Origin: Sphingobium phenoxybenzoativorans
GTDB lineage: Bacteria; Pseudomonadota; Alphaproteobacteria; Sphingomonadales; Sphingomonadaceae
DNA: 64,000 bases
Reading direction: 5' to 3'
Assembly (NCBI RefSeq): GCF_001757355.1
Contig: NZ_MINO01000008.1
Location: 61,631-125,630 of the forward strand
Shown here: positions 26,585 to 36,099 of the stretch, piece by piece
How the letters are laid out: each line of letters begins with the position of its first letter
How positions within the stretch are numbered: position 1 is the stretch's first letter
The notes under the pieces: model-generated
What the model was told of the DNA's origin: nothing
What the model saw: only the letters and a program-made list of their open reading frames with translations
The model's database searches: none
Translations under genes and position numbers: made by a program

Positions 26585-27397
26585 CTAAGCCTTCCGCGCC
26601 ATTTCCTCGCCACGATCACGCGCAGCGCGCAGGGTTTCGGTGAGGAGGGAAATAAGGCTCTCTCCCGCATCGAGGACATTCATGCCCTCCCGCGTCATTC
26701 CGCCCGGACTGGCGACACGATCGGCAAGTATGCCCGGACTCTCGCCCGCCTCCACGGCAAGGGTCGATGCCCCCCGCACGGTCGCCAGCGCCAGGCGAGC
26801 CGCCTGATCCTCCGGCAAGCCCAGCCGCGCCGCAGCAATGCCCAGCGCGTCAATGAAACGGAACAGATAGGCCGGTCCGCAGCCTGACAGGGCCGTCACC
26901 AGATTAAACTGCGCCTCATCCGCGATCCACTCGGCCAGACCCAGCGGCCGCATCAGCGCTTCGGCGGCGGAGCGGGTGGCCAACTCCGTCAGCTCATCGG
27001 CATAGAGCGCGCACACGCCCTGCCCCACGCCCACCGGCGTATTCGGCATGACCCGGACGATATTCGCGCCTTTGGGCAAGGCGGCGCGCAGTTGCGCAGC
27101 GGTTGTACCGGCCAGGATGGAAATGAACATGGTTGACGTGCCCGCAACCTTGGCAAGCTCTGCGGCCACATTTTCAAACTGATGGGGCTTCATGCCCAAT
27201 ATCAGCGCAGTCCCATCGGGCAAACGCGCGGGGAAATGCGTGATGACCTCAACGCCCGGCGCAACGGGCTTGCCGCTGGGTCGAAGCACAGTGACGCTGG
27301 CGGGGTCGAGGCCGCAAGCAAGCCAACGGGACAGCATCTGTCCAGCCATATTGCCGCAGCCAACCATGAACAGATGCTGGGGCCAGGCATCGACCAT
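26585..27397 (-). CDS. proC: Pyrroline-5-carboxylate reductase
   Basis: A 270-residue NAD(P)H-dependent enzyme that makes the last step of proline synthesis. The dinucleotide fold starts at residues 9-22 (L-F-M-V-G-C-G-N-M-A-G). The family signature near the C-terminus is present (R-G-A-S-T-L then P-G-I-L-A-D-R-V-A-S-P-G-G-M-T). It is followed upstream on the same strand by the YbjN-like gene with a 27-base gap, so the two are probably one transcript. Confidence 0.95.
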   Translation of the reverse strand: MVDAWPQHLFMVGCGNMAGQMLSRWLACGLDPASVTVLRPSGKPVAPGVEVITHFPARLPDGTALILGMKPHQFENVAAELAKVAGTSTMFISILAGTTAAQLRAALPKGANIVRVMPNTPVGVGQGVCALYADELTELATRSAAEALMRPLGLAEWIADEAQFNLVTALSGCGPAYLFRFIDALGIAAARLGLPEDQAARLALATVRGASTLAVEAGESPGILADRVASPGGMTREGMNVLDAGESLISLLTETLRAARDRGEEMARKA

Positions 27398-27424
27398 TTT
27401 AGGTTTCCTTCCGGCGGACGGCGG

Positions 27425-27931
27425 TCAGGCTTCGCCGCGCGTCTCGATCATGCTGGCCGAAATGGCCTCCGCCGGCGTCTTGCCTCCCCACAGCACGAAC
27501 TGGAACACCGGATAGAAGCGTTCGCATTCGTCGAGGGCCGTCTCAACCAGAATCTGCGCCTGATCCAGCGTCATCGTTTCGCCCGCCGCCAACAGCGCGC
27601 CATGACGGAACAGGACAATGCCGCTGGACGACCAAAGCTCGAAATGGCCCAGCCAGAGCTGCTCATTGATCAGGCCGATGGTTTCATAGATCGCGCTGCG
27701 CTTGTCGTCCGCGACGCGAATGTCGGGCAGGACCAGAAGCTGCAGAACCTGATCATCCTCGCGCCAGATCGCGCGCAATTCATATTGCGCCCAGCTTCCT
27801 TGCGTGTTGGCGATGATCTCATCCTCGCCGGCATGCTCGAACGCCCAGCCATGCGCCTCGAAATAGGCGGCCAGCATATCGATGGGAGCAGCCTCCTGCC
27901 CCTCATTTTCATATTCGTCGCTATCCATCAT
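27425..27931 (-). CDS. YbjN domain-containing protein
   Basis: A 168-residue acidic cytoplasmic protein of the YbjN/type III chaperone-like fold: I-D-M-L-A-A-Y-F-E-A-H-G-W, then L-Q-L-L-V-L-P-D-I-R-V and L-W-L-G-H-F-E-L-W-S-S-S-G-I-V-L-F-R-H. The gene next to proC is a conserved pairing in sphingomonads as far as I recall. Its molecular role is unknown. Confidence 0.85.
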   Translation of the reverse strand: MMDSDEYENEGQEAAPIDMLAAYFEAHGWAFEHAGEDEIIANTQGSWAQYELRAIWREDDQVLQLLVLPDIRVADDKRSAIYETIGLINEQLWLGHFELWSSSGIVLFRHGALLAAGETMTLDQAQILVETALDECERFYPVFQFVLWGGKTPAEAISASMIETRGEA

Positions 27932-28043
27932 GCCACTTGTCTTTGTTCGGCTGATCCCTGCCCCATTCTCTTAGCACCAGCCCCCTGCAAAAGACAGGCG
28001 CGCGCTGTGAACGAATATGTGGACGGCCTGTGGATAATGCCGG

Positions 28044-28334
28044 TCAGTTTGCCTTGGATGCGGGCTTCTTCGCCGCAGCCTTGCGAGGCGCGGGCGCCTT
28101 GCCCTCCAGCGCGTCGAGGCGCGCCTTGAGGATTTCCACTTCCTCGCGTGCCGCTGCGGCCATCGCCTTTACGGCGTCGAATTCTTCCCGGCTGACGAAA
28201 TCCAGACCACCGATCCAGTCTTTCGCCCGCTCGCGCGCATTGGACTCAACCTCGCGGCCGACGCCCGCGATCGTCCCGGCCGCACCGTTGATCAGCTTGG
28301 CGAGATCGTCGAAGAAACGGTTTTCACTTTGCAT
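28044..28334 (-). CDS. ubiK: Ubiquinone biosynthesis accessory factor UbiK (BMFP family)
   Basis: A 96-residue protein of the UbiK/YqiC type: an amphipathic N-terminus (F-F-D-D-L-A-K-L-I-N-G-A-A-G-T) and a C-terminal coiled coil (about residues 46-78, V-S-R-E-E-F-D-A-V-K-A-M then L-K-A-R-L-D-A-L-E), ending in an Ala/Lys tail. UbiK binds membrane and helps the UbiJ-centred ubiquinone complex. It stands between the YbjN-like and tspO genes. Confidence 0.85.
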   Translation of the reverse strand: MQSENRFFDDLAKLINGAAGTIAGVGREVESNARERAKDWIGGLDFVSREEFDAVKAMAAAAREEVEILKARLDALEGKAPAPRKAAAKKPASKAN

Positions 28335-28381
28335 AACGCACCTGTCTGTTCAATCCGGTGACTTACATCACCAATACGGCT

Positions 28382-28930
28382 CTATATCTGGGTACGCAGA
28401 GCCGGTGTGACAAGGCTTTCGGCCTCCGGGTTCAGCCGCTTGATCTCATAGTTCAATGCAGCGGCAAAGCCCAACCAGATGAGATAGGGCAGCATCAGCA
28501 GCGCCGCAGCCCTGCGGATCTGGAGGAAAAGGATCGTGGTGATCAGCGCCAGAATGAATATCCCGCCGATCAGGTAGAGCGCCGGGGTCACCTTGTGCAT
28601 GGCGAAGAACAGGGGCGACCAGGCCAGATTGGCCACCAGTTGCAGCAGGAAAAACAGGATCGCCAGCCCTCGCAGGCGCGCGCCGCGCGCATGCAGGATC
28701 ACCGCCAGCGCAAGACCCATCAGGATATAGAACGCCGTCCAGGCCACCGGGAAAACCCATGGCTGCGGCATGAAATCGGGTTTGACCAACTGCACGAACC
28801 AGCGATTGCCATAGCCGCTGTTCGACACGCGAGCCGACAGGAACCCAAGGAAAACAACGGCCGGTACGGTGAACAATGCCCACCGCAGATAGGACAACCG
28901 CAACTGCCCTTTCGACGCGATTTCGTTCAT
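28382..28930 (-). CDS. tspO: TspO/MBR-family tryptophan-rich sensory protein
   Basis: A 182-residue protein with five transmembrane helices and the TspO pattern W-F-V-Q-L-V-K-P-D-F-M-P-Q-P-W-V-F-P-V-A-W-T in the first loop and helix 2, and A-W-S-P-L-F-F in helix 3. TspO binds porphyrins and in alphaproteobacteria (Rhodobacter) modulates pigment and stress genes. The stretch before helix 1 is slightly longer than usual. It lies downstream of the RND pump on the same strand with a 30-base gap. Confidence 0.9.
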   Translation of the reverse strand: MNEIASKGQLRLSYLRWALFTVPAVVFLGFLSARVSNSGYGNRWFVQLVKPDFMPQPWVFPVAWTAFYILMGLALAVILHARGARLRGLAILFFLLQLVANLAWSPLFFAMHKVTPALYLIGGIFILALITTILFLQIRRAAALLMLPYLIWLGFAAALNYEIKRLNPEAESLVTPALRTQI

Positions 28931-28960
28931 CGGCGGTGATTTCCTCCGGGAAGAAGGCTT

Positions 28961-31900
28961 TCAGGGAGCTTTATCCGGCGCATCCCCCAGCGCCGAATCG
29001 AGCCGTCGTCCTACCGTTTGCGGGGAAACGGTTCGCCCTGCAACCCGCGAATAGAGGATTGGGATCAGGAACAGGGTTAACAGTGTGGCGAAGGAAACGC
29101 CGAACACCACCACAACGCCAATGCTGGCGCGCGATGCCGCACCGGCCCCGGTGGCGATGACCAGCGGCACCGCGCCCATCACGGTCGCCACAGAGGTCAT
29201 AAGGATCGGGCGGAGGCGGCGCGTCGCCGCGCGGCGGATCGCCTCGCCAAACTCCAGCCCTTCGTCCCGGAGCTGATTGGCGAATTCCACGATCAGAATG
29301 CCGTTCTTGGCCGCCAGGCCGACCAGCATGACGATACCGATCTGACTGTAGAGATTGATCGTACCCCCCGTCAGCGCAAGACCGATAATGCCGCCGCCCA
29401 CCGCCAGCGGAACTGTGGCGATAATGATGCCGGGATGGATGAAGCTTTCAAACTGCGCCGCCAGCAGCAGGTAGACGATCAGGATGGTGAGGCCAAAGAC
29501 CAGCCAGATCGCGCTTCCGGTTTCGCGCAGGGATTGGCTTTCGCCGCGATAGCCGATGGCGGAGACTTCGGGCGACTGACGAGCCTGATCCTCCAGGAAC
29601 TGCAGGGCCGAACCCAGGGAATAGCCCGGCGCCAGACCAGCGGTCAGCGTGATGGCGCGCAATTTGTTGTAGCGGTTGAGCTGGCGGGGTCCGGCTATCT
29701 CGCGCACCGTCACCACCGATGACAAGGGCACCAGCGCGCCGTCACGCGTCCGCACCTGTATCCGTGCGAGATCAGCCGTGGTCTGGCGTCCGGGCTTGTC
29801 CGCCTGCACCAGCACCCGATACTCCTCCCCTCGATCGACATAGGTCGATACGCGGCGCGACCCCAGCATGCTCTGCAGCGCCTGGCTGATATCATCGACC
29901 GATACGCCCAGGTCGCCCGCCCGCCGCGTATTCACGTCGATCCGCATCTGCGGCTTGGTTTCCTTGTAATCGCTGTCCAGATTGATGAGTCCGGGGTTGC
30001 TGGCGGCCGCCGCCATGATGCGGTCGCGCGCGGCGACCAGTCCTTCATAGGTGGAACCGGCGATAACAAGGTTGACCGGCTGGCCGCGTCCGCGCGACAG
30101 GCCGGAACGCGGCGCCACATTCCCACGCGTGCCGGGCTGCTGGGTAAGTATCCTGTTGATACGGTCAACCAATTGAGCGGTATTGGTTTTCCGTTCTTCC
30201 CACGGCCGCAGGAACACGATGACAGTGCCGCTGTTATAATCGTCGCTGGGGCCAAAGCCGCCAGGCGTGATTATAACGACATTGCCGATTTCGCCTTCCT
30301 TCTTGATTGGCAACAGCACCTTTTCGATTTGCATCATATAATTGCGCATTTTGTCGAAACCGGTGCCTTCGGCCGCGATCACTGTGCCTTCGGCAACGCC
30401 AGTATCCTCTGCAGGGGCCAGTTCGTTGCCGAGCGTCAGGAAAAGTCCGCCGGATACGGAGAGAAACAGGACGATGACCGCCACGGATAGAATAGGCCGC
30501 CTTATTACCCTGTCCAGAAAGTTTGCATAACGGGTCTCAAGCTTCTGAAATCTTTCATCAATCCACTGCGTAAAGCGGCCCCGTTCCGTCCGCCGTAGCA
30601 GTTTCGAGCACAGCATCGGGGCCAGGCTGAGCGAGATGAAGCCGGAAAAGGCGACAGCGGCGATCATCGCAATCGCAAGTTCGCGGAATAACAGGCCCGT
30701 CTGCCCGGCTAGAAACATGACAGGCACGAATACCGCGCAGACGACCAGCGTCGTCGAAAGGATGGCGAAGCCGACCTGACGCGTACCCAGGAAAGCCGCG
30801 ACGAGCGGGTCCTCCCCTTGCTCGATCCGGTGATAGACATTCTCCAGCACCACGATCGCGTCATCGACAACCAGGCCGATGGCGAGCACGAAGGCGAGCA
30901 GCGTCAGCAGGTTCATCGACAGGCCGAGCAGCCACATCACCGCGCATGTCGCCAACAGGCAGATAGGCACTGTGACCGCGGGGATTATCGTCGCGCGGAT
31001 GCTGCCCAGGAATATGAAAATGACCAGGATGACGAGGACCGCCGCTTCGCCCAGCGTATGATAGACATTCTCGATCGCGCGGCTGATGAACAGGGACTCG
31101 TCCGTGCCGATCGTCACCACCATGCCCTTGGGCAAGGTCGGACGTATCTCCTCGATCATCTGTTTGGCGTTGGCGGCGACGTCCAATGTGTTCGCGCCCG
31201 ACTGCCTGATGATGCCCAGACCAACGGAAGTCGCGCCGTTCACGCGGAAATCGCTATAGGGGTTCTCCGCCCCCTTTTCGATCCGGGCGACATCGCCCAG
31301 CTTGACCTGATACCCATCGGCGCTGCGCCGGACGACCAGCGTCGCAAAGTCTTCCGGCGACAGAAAGGCGCGCTCGACGCGCAGCGTTATATTCTGGTCC
31401 TTCGACTCCAGCCGCCCGGCGGGCAGTTCCACATTCTGCGAACGCAGCGCATTTTCCACATCGGCTGGCGTCAGGCCAAGCGCCGCCAGCTTTTCCGCGT
31501 CCAGCCATATGCGGGTCGATGGCCGCGCCTCGCCGCCTATAAACACGCGCGCTACGCCATTTATGGCGGAGAAGCGGTCGGAAAGGTTGCGGTCGACATA
31601 ATCGCTGAGCTGGACATGGCTCCAGTCAGGCTTGGTGAACACGATAAACAATATGGGGCGCGCATCGGCGTCGACCTTGCGGATCTGCGGCGCCAGCGCT
31701 TCCTCCGGCAAATCCTGGACCGCCGATCCCACGCGGTCGCGCACGTCATTGGCGGCGGAGTCGATGTCGCGGCTGGGGTCGAATTCGATGCTGATGCGCG
31801 ACTGGCCATCTTCCGACCGGGAGGAAATGGTCTGGATGCCCTGAACGCCGGAGATCGCATCCTCCAATATCTGGGTGATGCGGGTTTCGATGACTGATGC

Positions 31901-32065
31901 GGCCGCGCCTGTATAGGTCGTTTCGACGGACACGACGGGCGGGTCCGTATCCGGATATTCCCGGACGGACAGGCTGACATAGCCCACCACGCCCACGATG
32001 CAGAGCAGAACCGCTATGACGGCGGCGAATACCGGCCTGCGGACCGAGAGGTCGGAAAGTTGCAT
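28961..32065 (-). CDS. RND-family efflux transporter permease (AcrB/MexF-like)
   Basis: A 1034-residue inner-membrane proton/drug antiporter of the HAE1-RND type, full length, with twelve transmembrane helices and two large periplasmic loops. The helix 4 motif has the paired acids of the proton relay (G-L-V-V-D-D-A-I-V-V-L-E-N). The start M-Q-L-S-D-L-S-V-R-R-P-V-F-A is family-typical. It lies 10 bases after its periplasmic adaptor; no outer-membrane factor (TolC-like) is in the window, so it would borrow one. The substrate is unknown. Confidence 0.95.
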   Translation of the reverse strand: MQLSDLSVRRPVFAAVIAVLLCIVGVVGYVSLSVREYPDTDPPVVSVETTYTGAAASVIETRITQILEDAISGVQGIQTISSRSEDGQSRISIEFDPSRDIDSAANDVRDRVGSAVQDLPEEALAPQIRKVDADARPILFIVFTKPDWSHVQLSDYVDRNLSDRFSAINGVARVFIGGEARPSTRIWLDAEKLAALGLTPADVENALRSQNVELPAGRLESKDQNITLRVERAFLSPEDFATLVVRRSADGYQVKLGDVARIEKGAENPYSDFRVNGATSVGLGIIRQSGANTLDVAANAKQMIEEIRPTLPKGMVVTIGTDESLFISRAIENVYHTLGEAAVLVILVIFIFLGSIRATIIPAVTVPICLLATCAVMWLLGLSMNLLTLLAFVLAIGLVVDDAIVVLENVYHRIEQGEDPLVAAFLGTRQVGFAILSTTLVVCAVFVPVMFLAGQTGLLFRELAIAMIAAVAFSGFISLSLAPMLCSKLLRRTERGRFTQWIDERFQKLETRYANFLDRVIRRPILSVAVIVLFLSVSGGLFLTLGNELAPAEDTGVAEGTVIAAEGTGFDKMRNYMMQIEKVLLPIKKEGEIGNVVIITPGGFGPSDDYNSGTVIVFLRPWEERKTNTAQLVDRINRILTQQPGTRGNVAPRSGLSRGRGQPVNLVIAGSTYEGLVAARDRIMAAAASNPGLINLDSDYKETKPQMRIDVNTRRAGDLGVSVDDISQALQSMLGSRRVSTYVDRGEEYRVLVQADKPGRQTTADLARIQVRTRDGALVPLSSVVTVREIAGPRQLNRYNKLRAITLTAGLAPGYSLGSALQFLEDQARQSPEVSAIGYRGESQSLRETGSAIWLVFGLTILIVYLLLAAQFESFIHPGIIIATVPLAVGGGIIGLALTGGTINLYSQIGIVMLVGLAAKNGILIVEFANQLRDEGLEFGEAIRRAATRRLRPILMTSVATVMGAVPLVIATGAGAASRASIGVVVVFGVSFATLLTLFLIPILYSRVAGRTVSPQTVGRRLDSALGDAPDKAP

Positions 32066-32075
32066 GGTTCAGCCG

Positions 32076-33140
32076 CTAATGCCCGGACGCCGCAGGCGCC
32101 GCGCCCTTTGCAGCCGGCGGCGCATCCTCCGCCAGGCGGAAAGGCAAGCCATCGGACAGTTTCACGACGCCTTCGGTCACGATCCGCTGTCCCGGCGAGA
32201 TGCCGCTGATGATTTCCACCACGCCATTCTGATGCGTGCCGGTAACAACCTTGACCCGTTTCGCCTTCCGGTCGTCATTCACGACGAACACGTACCGGTC
32301 CTCGCCATCTCCGACGAGGGACAGTTCCGGCACGGCCATGGCCGTCCGCTCCCGTGAAAGTATGCGCACGGTCATCAGCATGCCCGGCTTCAGCGCCTTG
32401 TCGGGATTGGGCAGGATCGCGCGCACGCGCACGGCGCGGGATGTCGGGTCAATCACCGGATCGATCGTCGCGATCGTGCCGCGGAAGGGCTTGTCCCCGA
32501 ACGCCGCAGCCGTCGCCACGATCGACTGGCCCTCCCTTATGGAGGTCAACTGCGTTTCTGGAACTGTGAAGTCCAGCTTGATCCTGGAAATATCGCTGAT
32601 CGTGGCGATGGGCGTGCCCGCCGTGACGACCGCTCCCGCCGAAACGGTGCGCAGCGAGGCATAGCCGGCGAAGGGAGCGCGAATGATCCGGTCTCCGATC
32701 GTGGCATTGGCTTGCTGCGCCGTGGCGCGCGCTTCATCAGCCACCGCGATCTGGTTTTCCACGCTGGCGTTTGTCGCAAACCCGCGATCTTTCAACGCCT
32801 TGACGCGGGTAAGCTGCAGCCCGGACTCCTGCACGCGGGCCTGCGCCGCCGCCAGCTCTGCGCGCTCCTGCGCCTGCGCCAGCGTAGCGATGATCGCGCC
32901 GCGCGGAACAAAGCCGCCATCGGTGAAATGGATCGCCGTAATCCGCTCCGTCACCGGCGCGGACAATATCACCTGCTCATTGGCGAGCGCCGTGCCAACC
33001 GCATCCACGGCGTCGGAAAAGGTCGCCTGGCCAACCGGCTTCGCCTCGACCAGGGGCGCAGGACGCTCCCTCTTGTCGCCGCCATTGCCACATGCGGCAA
33101 GAAAGAGCGCCGCGACGCATGTAACCCCAAGATATCGCAT
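32076..33140 (-). CDS. RND efflux periplasmic adaptor (membrane fusion protein)
   Basis: A 354-residue lipoprotein adaptor. The start at 33140 opens a signal peptide with lipobox L-A-A-C (Cys near residue 17). The order is a lipoyl-like half (V-I-L-S-A-P-V-T-E-R-I), an alpha-hairpin (about 95-150, A-Q-A-R-V-Q-E-S-G-L), beta-barrel and membrane-proximal domains. It is the first gene of the pump operon, 10 bases before the RND permease. Confidence 0.93.
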   Translation of the reverse strand: MRYLGVTCVAALFLAACGNGGDKRERPAPLVEAKPVGQATFSDAVDAVGTALANEQVILSAPVTERITAIHFTDGGFVPRGAIIATLAQAQERAELAAAQARVQESGLQLTRVKALKDRGFATNASVENQIAVADEARATAQQANATIGDRIIRAPFAGYASLRTVSAGAVVTAGTPIATISDISRIKLDFTVPETQLTSIREGQSIVATAAAFGDKPFRGTIATIDPVIDPTSRAVRVRAILPNPDKALKPGMLMTVRILSRERTAMAVPELSLVGDGEDRYVFVVNDDRKAKRVKVVTGTHQNGVVEIISGISPGQRIVTEGVVKLSDGLPFRLAEDAPPAAKGAAPAASGH

Positions 33141-33212
33141 GGATAGGTGCGCTACTCCGTGTCTTGCTGCCATGCAACAGTGCTTGCCTACTGCGCCTCA
33201 ACGAAGTTTCGG

Positions 33213-33965
33213 TTACAGTCCACCATGCCCATCGCCATGCCGGGCGGCGATAAGAAATTCGACATTGCCTTCCGGCCCGGTGATCGGGCTTGGCACGATG
33301 CCATCGACGTGCCAGCCCAGACCTTCGACCCATGCGCGCACTTCGCCGCAAACCCGGTCATGGATGGCGGGATCGCGAACCACGCCGCCCTTCCCCACTT
33401 CCTCCCGCCCGGCCTCGAACTGCGGTTTGATAAGGGCGATAAGGCGCGCCTGCGGAGCCGCGAAGGTCAAAGGGCGGTCCAGAACCTTGGCAAGACCAAT
33501 GAAGCTGGCGTCGCACACGATGATATCGACACGCTCAGGAATATGGTCCGGGGTAAGGATGCGGGCGCTGGTCTTTTCATGGACGATAACGCGGGGGTCC
33601 GACCGCAATTTCCAGGCAAGCTGATTTGTGCCGCTATCGACCGCATAGACGCGGGCGGCGCCCTTGCTCAGCAATACGTCCGTGAACCCGCCCGTCGAGC
33701 TGCCGACATCCATGGCCACCGCGCCAGTGACATCCCAGCCGAAATGGTCGAGCGCATGGGCAAGCTTGATGCCGCCGCGCGACACCCAGGGATGGTCGCG
33801 GCCGCGCACCTCGATGGCGGCGTCCTCGGCGATCTGCTGCCCGGCCTTCTCGACCTTCCGGTCGCCCGAAAAAACGAGGCCCGCAAGGATCATCGCCTGG
33901 GCGCGGGAGCGGCTTTCCACCAGTCCCCGGTCGACCAGCATCTGGTCGGCGCGCTGCTTAGCCAT
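33213..33965 (-). CDS. tlyA: TlyA-family RNA methyltransferase/hemolysin-like protein
   Basis: A 250-residue protein with an N-terminal S4 RNA-binding domain (about residues 5-60, R-A-D-Q-M-L-V-D-R-G-L) and an FtsJ-like SAM-dependent methyltransferase domain (G-S-S-T-G-G-F-T-D-V-L-L near residues 88-100, then V-D-I-I-V-C-D-A-S-F-I). In mycobacteria TlyA makes 2'-O-methylcytidine in 16S and 23S rRNA. Its ATG overlaps the last 8 bases of the DsbD-like gene (ATGGCTAA), so the two are coupled. Confidence 0.92.
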   Translation of the reverse strand: MAKQRADQMLVDRGLVESRSRAQAMILAGLVFSGDRKVEKAGQQIAEDAAIEVRGRDHPWVSRGGIKLAHALDHFGWDVTGAVAMDVGSSTGGFTDVLLSKGAARVYAVDSGTNQLAWKLRSDPRVIVHEKTSARILTPDHIPERVDIIVCDASFIGLAKVLDRPLTFAAPQARLIALIKPQFEAGREEVGKGGVVRDPAIHDRVCGEVRAWVEGLGWHVDGIVPSPITGPEGNVEFLIAARHGDGHGGL

Positions 33966-36027
33966 TGACGAGCGCCGTCAAAGTGGCGGGGGTCAGCACC
34001 TGCGGCAAGACCTGCGCGTCTTTCCCCGGCGCATACCACAGATAGAGCGGAACGCCGGAGCGGCCATGACTTTCGAGGAAGCGCCCGATGGCGGGATCGG
34101 CATTGGTCCAGTCGCCGACCATCATGGTGACGCCCGCCTTTGCGAAGGCTTTGGCAACCTCTGAGCGGTCGATGGCGGCGGCTTCATTGGCCTTGCAGGT
34201 CAGGCACCAGTCGGCCGTGAAATAGAGGAACACCGGCTTTCCCTCGCCACGCAGTTGCGAGAGCCGGCCCTCGTCGAACGGGATGCTCGCAGTGGAGCTG
34301 CTGGCTGCGGCGGATGCCGATCCGGCGGGCGGCAGAAGGACCATTCCGCCCACAAGGATCAAGGCGGCAAGAACCAGCGCGACGATAGCGGTTGACCGCC
34401 CCGCATGCTGACGCAATCCGACCAGCCAGAGCAGCAGACCCGTCGCAAGCGCCGCGCCAAGGCCAATGGTCATGCCCCCCACACCCACCTGCCGCCCCAA
34501 CAGCCAGGCGACCGCAAGCGCGGTGACGAACATGGGAATGGAGAGCCAGCGCTGGAATGCGCCCATCCATGCCCCCGGTTTTGGCATATGGGCGCGGATC
34601 GCGGGCATGAGAGCGATGAGGAGGAAGGGCAGAGCCAGACCAATGCCCAGCCCCACAAAGATCGCCAGCGCGGCCAGCACAGGCAGAACCAGCGCAGCCC
34701 CTAGCGCCGCGCCCATGAACGGTCCGGTGCAGGGCGTCGCAACGAACGCGACAAGGACGCCGGTCCAGAATGCGCCCGCGACGCCGCGCTTGCCGGCAAG
34801 CCCCTGCCCCGCGCCGATCGCCCGCAATTCGAACAGCCCGGCCAGATTAAGGGCGATGGCGGTAACGAGCACAAGCAGCAGCAGAATGACGCGCGGGTCC
34901 TGAAGCTGAAACGCCCAGCCCACGGCCGCCCCGCCAGTCCGCAGGGCGAGCAGGCCAGCGCCGAGCGCCAGGCAGGTCGCGATCACCCCCGCGGCATAGG
35001 CCCATGCTTCCCGTTTCACCCCTGCCGCATCGCCGCCCGCCTTGGCAAGGCTCAACGCCTTGAGGCTGAGGATCGGAAAGACGCAAGGCATGATGTTGAG
35101 GATCAGGCCGCCAAGGATCGCGCCGCCGAATGCGAGCAGGATCGTCGAAAGACCGCCGTTGCCCCCAGTCTGGCCCTGCGCGCCGCCCACCGGCGTTCCG
35201 GCGGCGGGGACGGCGCCGGGCCGGGCGTCGATCGACAGGCCGACATGATCGCCTGTGCGCAAAACCCCCTTCACCTCTGCAGGGGCCGTTTCCGCCGCAT
35301 CGCTCTCGACGATCAGCATGTCGCCATTGCGCGTGACCCGCTGCGGCGTGGCATATTTGAGCGCGCCATCGGTCAGGGCGAAGAACCAGGGCTGGGAAAT
35401 CTGCGCGGTGGCGGGAAAGGGAATGGCGAGGCGGAATTTGCCATTGGCCACGGCAAAACGCGCCTGCGATCCAAGAGAGCGTGGCAAATGTGCACGATAA
35501 CCATCAAATGTCGCACGCATTTTTGGAGAAATCGCGCCGTCGCCGACCGTAAGGTCGAGCGCAAGGTCGGCCCCGGCCGGTACGCATATCTGGTCCGTGC
35601 AAGCCAGCCAGTCGCCGCGGACACGCAGCGGAAGCTTCGTTCCCGGCTTCAGGGATGCAGGAATATCGAGTGTGGTGAGGATGGCATATCGCCCCTCATA
35701 GACATGGTTCATCAGGCCGGAGATCAACAGCGTTTCCGGCACCGGATAGCGCAACACGCCCGCCGTAACGCCGGACGGCAGCGTCCATTTGGCCGTCATG
35801 CCCAGACCGGCGTCGCCCGGATTTTCCCAATAGCCGTGCCAGCCGGGTTCCGGTTCCATGACGAAGGCCAGCGTCACGCGGCTGCCCGGCGCGGGCGCAT
35901 CGCTCTCCGCAACCAGCCGGGCGGCGATGTGATCTGCGCCCGCAGCGCCCGGCAACTGCGCAACAGCCTGCACTGGCGCAAGCAGCAGCGCCGCCATTGT
36001 CATCAGGAGGAAATGAAAAATCCGCAT
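33958..36027 (-). CDS. DsbD-family protein-disulfide reductase
   Basis: A 689-residue membrane protein that brings reducing power to the periplasm. It has a signal peptide (about 1-23), a large N-terminal DsbD-alpha/ScsB-type periplasmic region, a core of eight helices (from about residue 280; I-M-P-C-V-F-P and A-T-P-C-T-G-P carry the two buried cysteines) and a C-terminal thioredoxin-like domain with C-L-T-C (Y-F-T-A-D-W-C-L-T-C). The two-cysteine plus CxxC set is complete. The ATG at 36027 begins the signal peptide. It is upstream of tlyA. Confidence 0.93.
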   Translation of the reverse strand: MRIFHFLLMTMAALLLAPVQAVAQLPGAAGADHIAARLVAESDAPAPGSRVTLAFVMEPEPGWHGYWENPGDAGLGMTAKWTLPSGVTAGVLRYPVPETLLISGLMNHVYEGRYAILTTLDIPASLKPGTKLPLRVRGDWLACTDQICVPAGADLALDLTVGDGAISPKMRATFDGYRAHLPRSLGSQARFAVANGKFRLAIPFPATAQISQPWFFALTDGALKYATPQRVTRNGDMLIVESDAAETAPAEVKGVLRTGDHVGLSIDARPGAVPAAGTPVGGAQGQTGGNGGLSTILLAFGGAILGGLILNIMPCVFPILSLKALSLAKAGGDAAGVKREAWAYAAGVIATCLALGAGLLALRTGGAAVGWAFQLQDPRVILLLLVLVTAIALNLAGLFELRAIGAGQGLAGKRGVAGAFWTGVLVAFVATPCTGPFMGAALGAALVLPVLAALAIFVGLGIGLALPFLLIALMPAIRAHMPKPGAWMGAFQRWLSIPMFVTALAVAWLLGRQVGVGGMTIGLGAALATGLLLWLVGLRQHAGRSTAIVALVLAALILVGGMVLLPPAGSASAAASSSTASIPFDEGRLSQLRGEGKPVFLYFTADWCLTCKANEAAAIDRSEVAKAFAKAGVTMMVGDWTNADPAIGRFLESHGRSGVPLYLWYAPGKDAQVLPQVLTPATLTALVNG

Positions 36028-36099
36028 CGGGCCTCTGTGCAGCACCCCCTGCGCGGGCTAGGTCTCGCCGGTGCAGCCGTCAAGCAAGGAGTTTCCCCC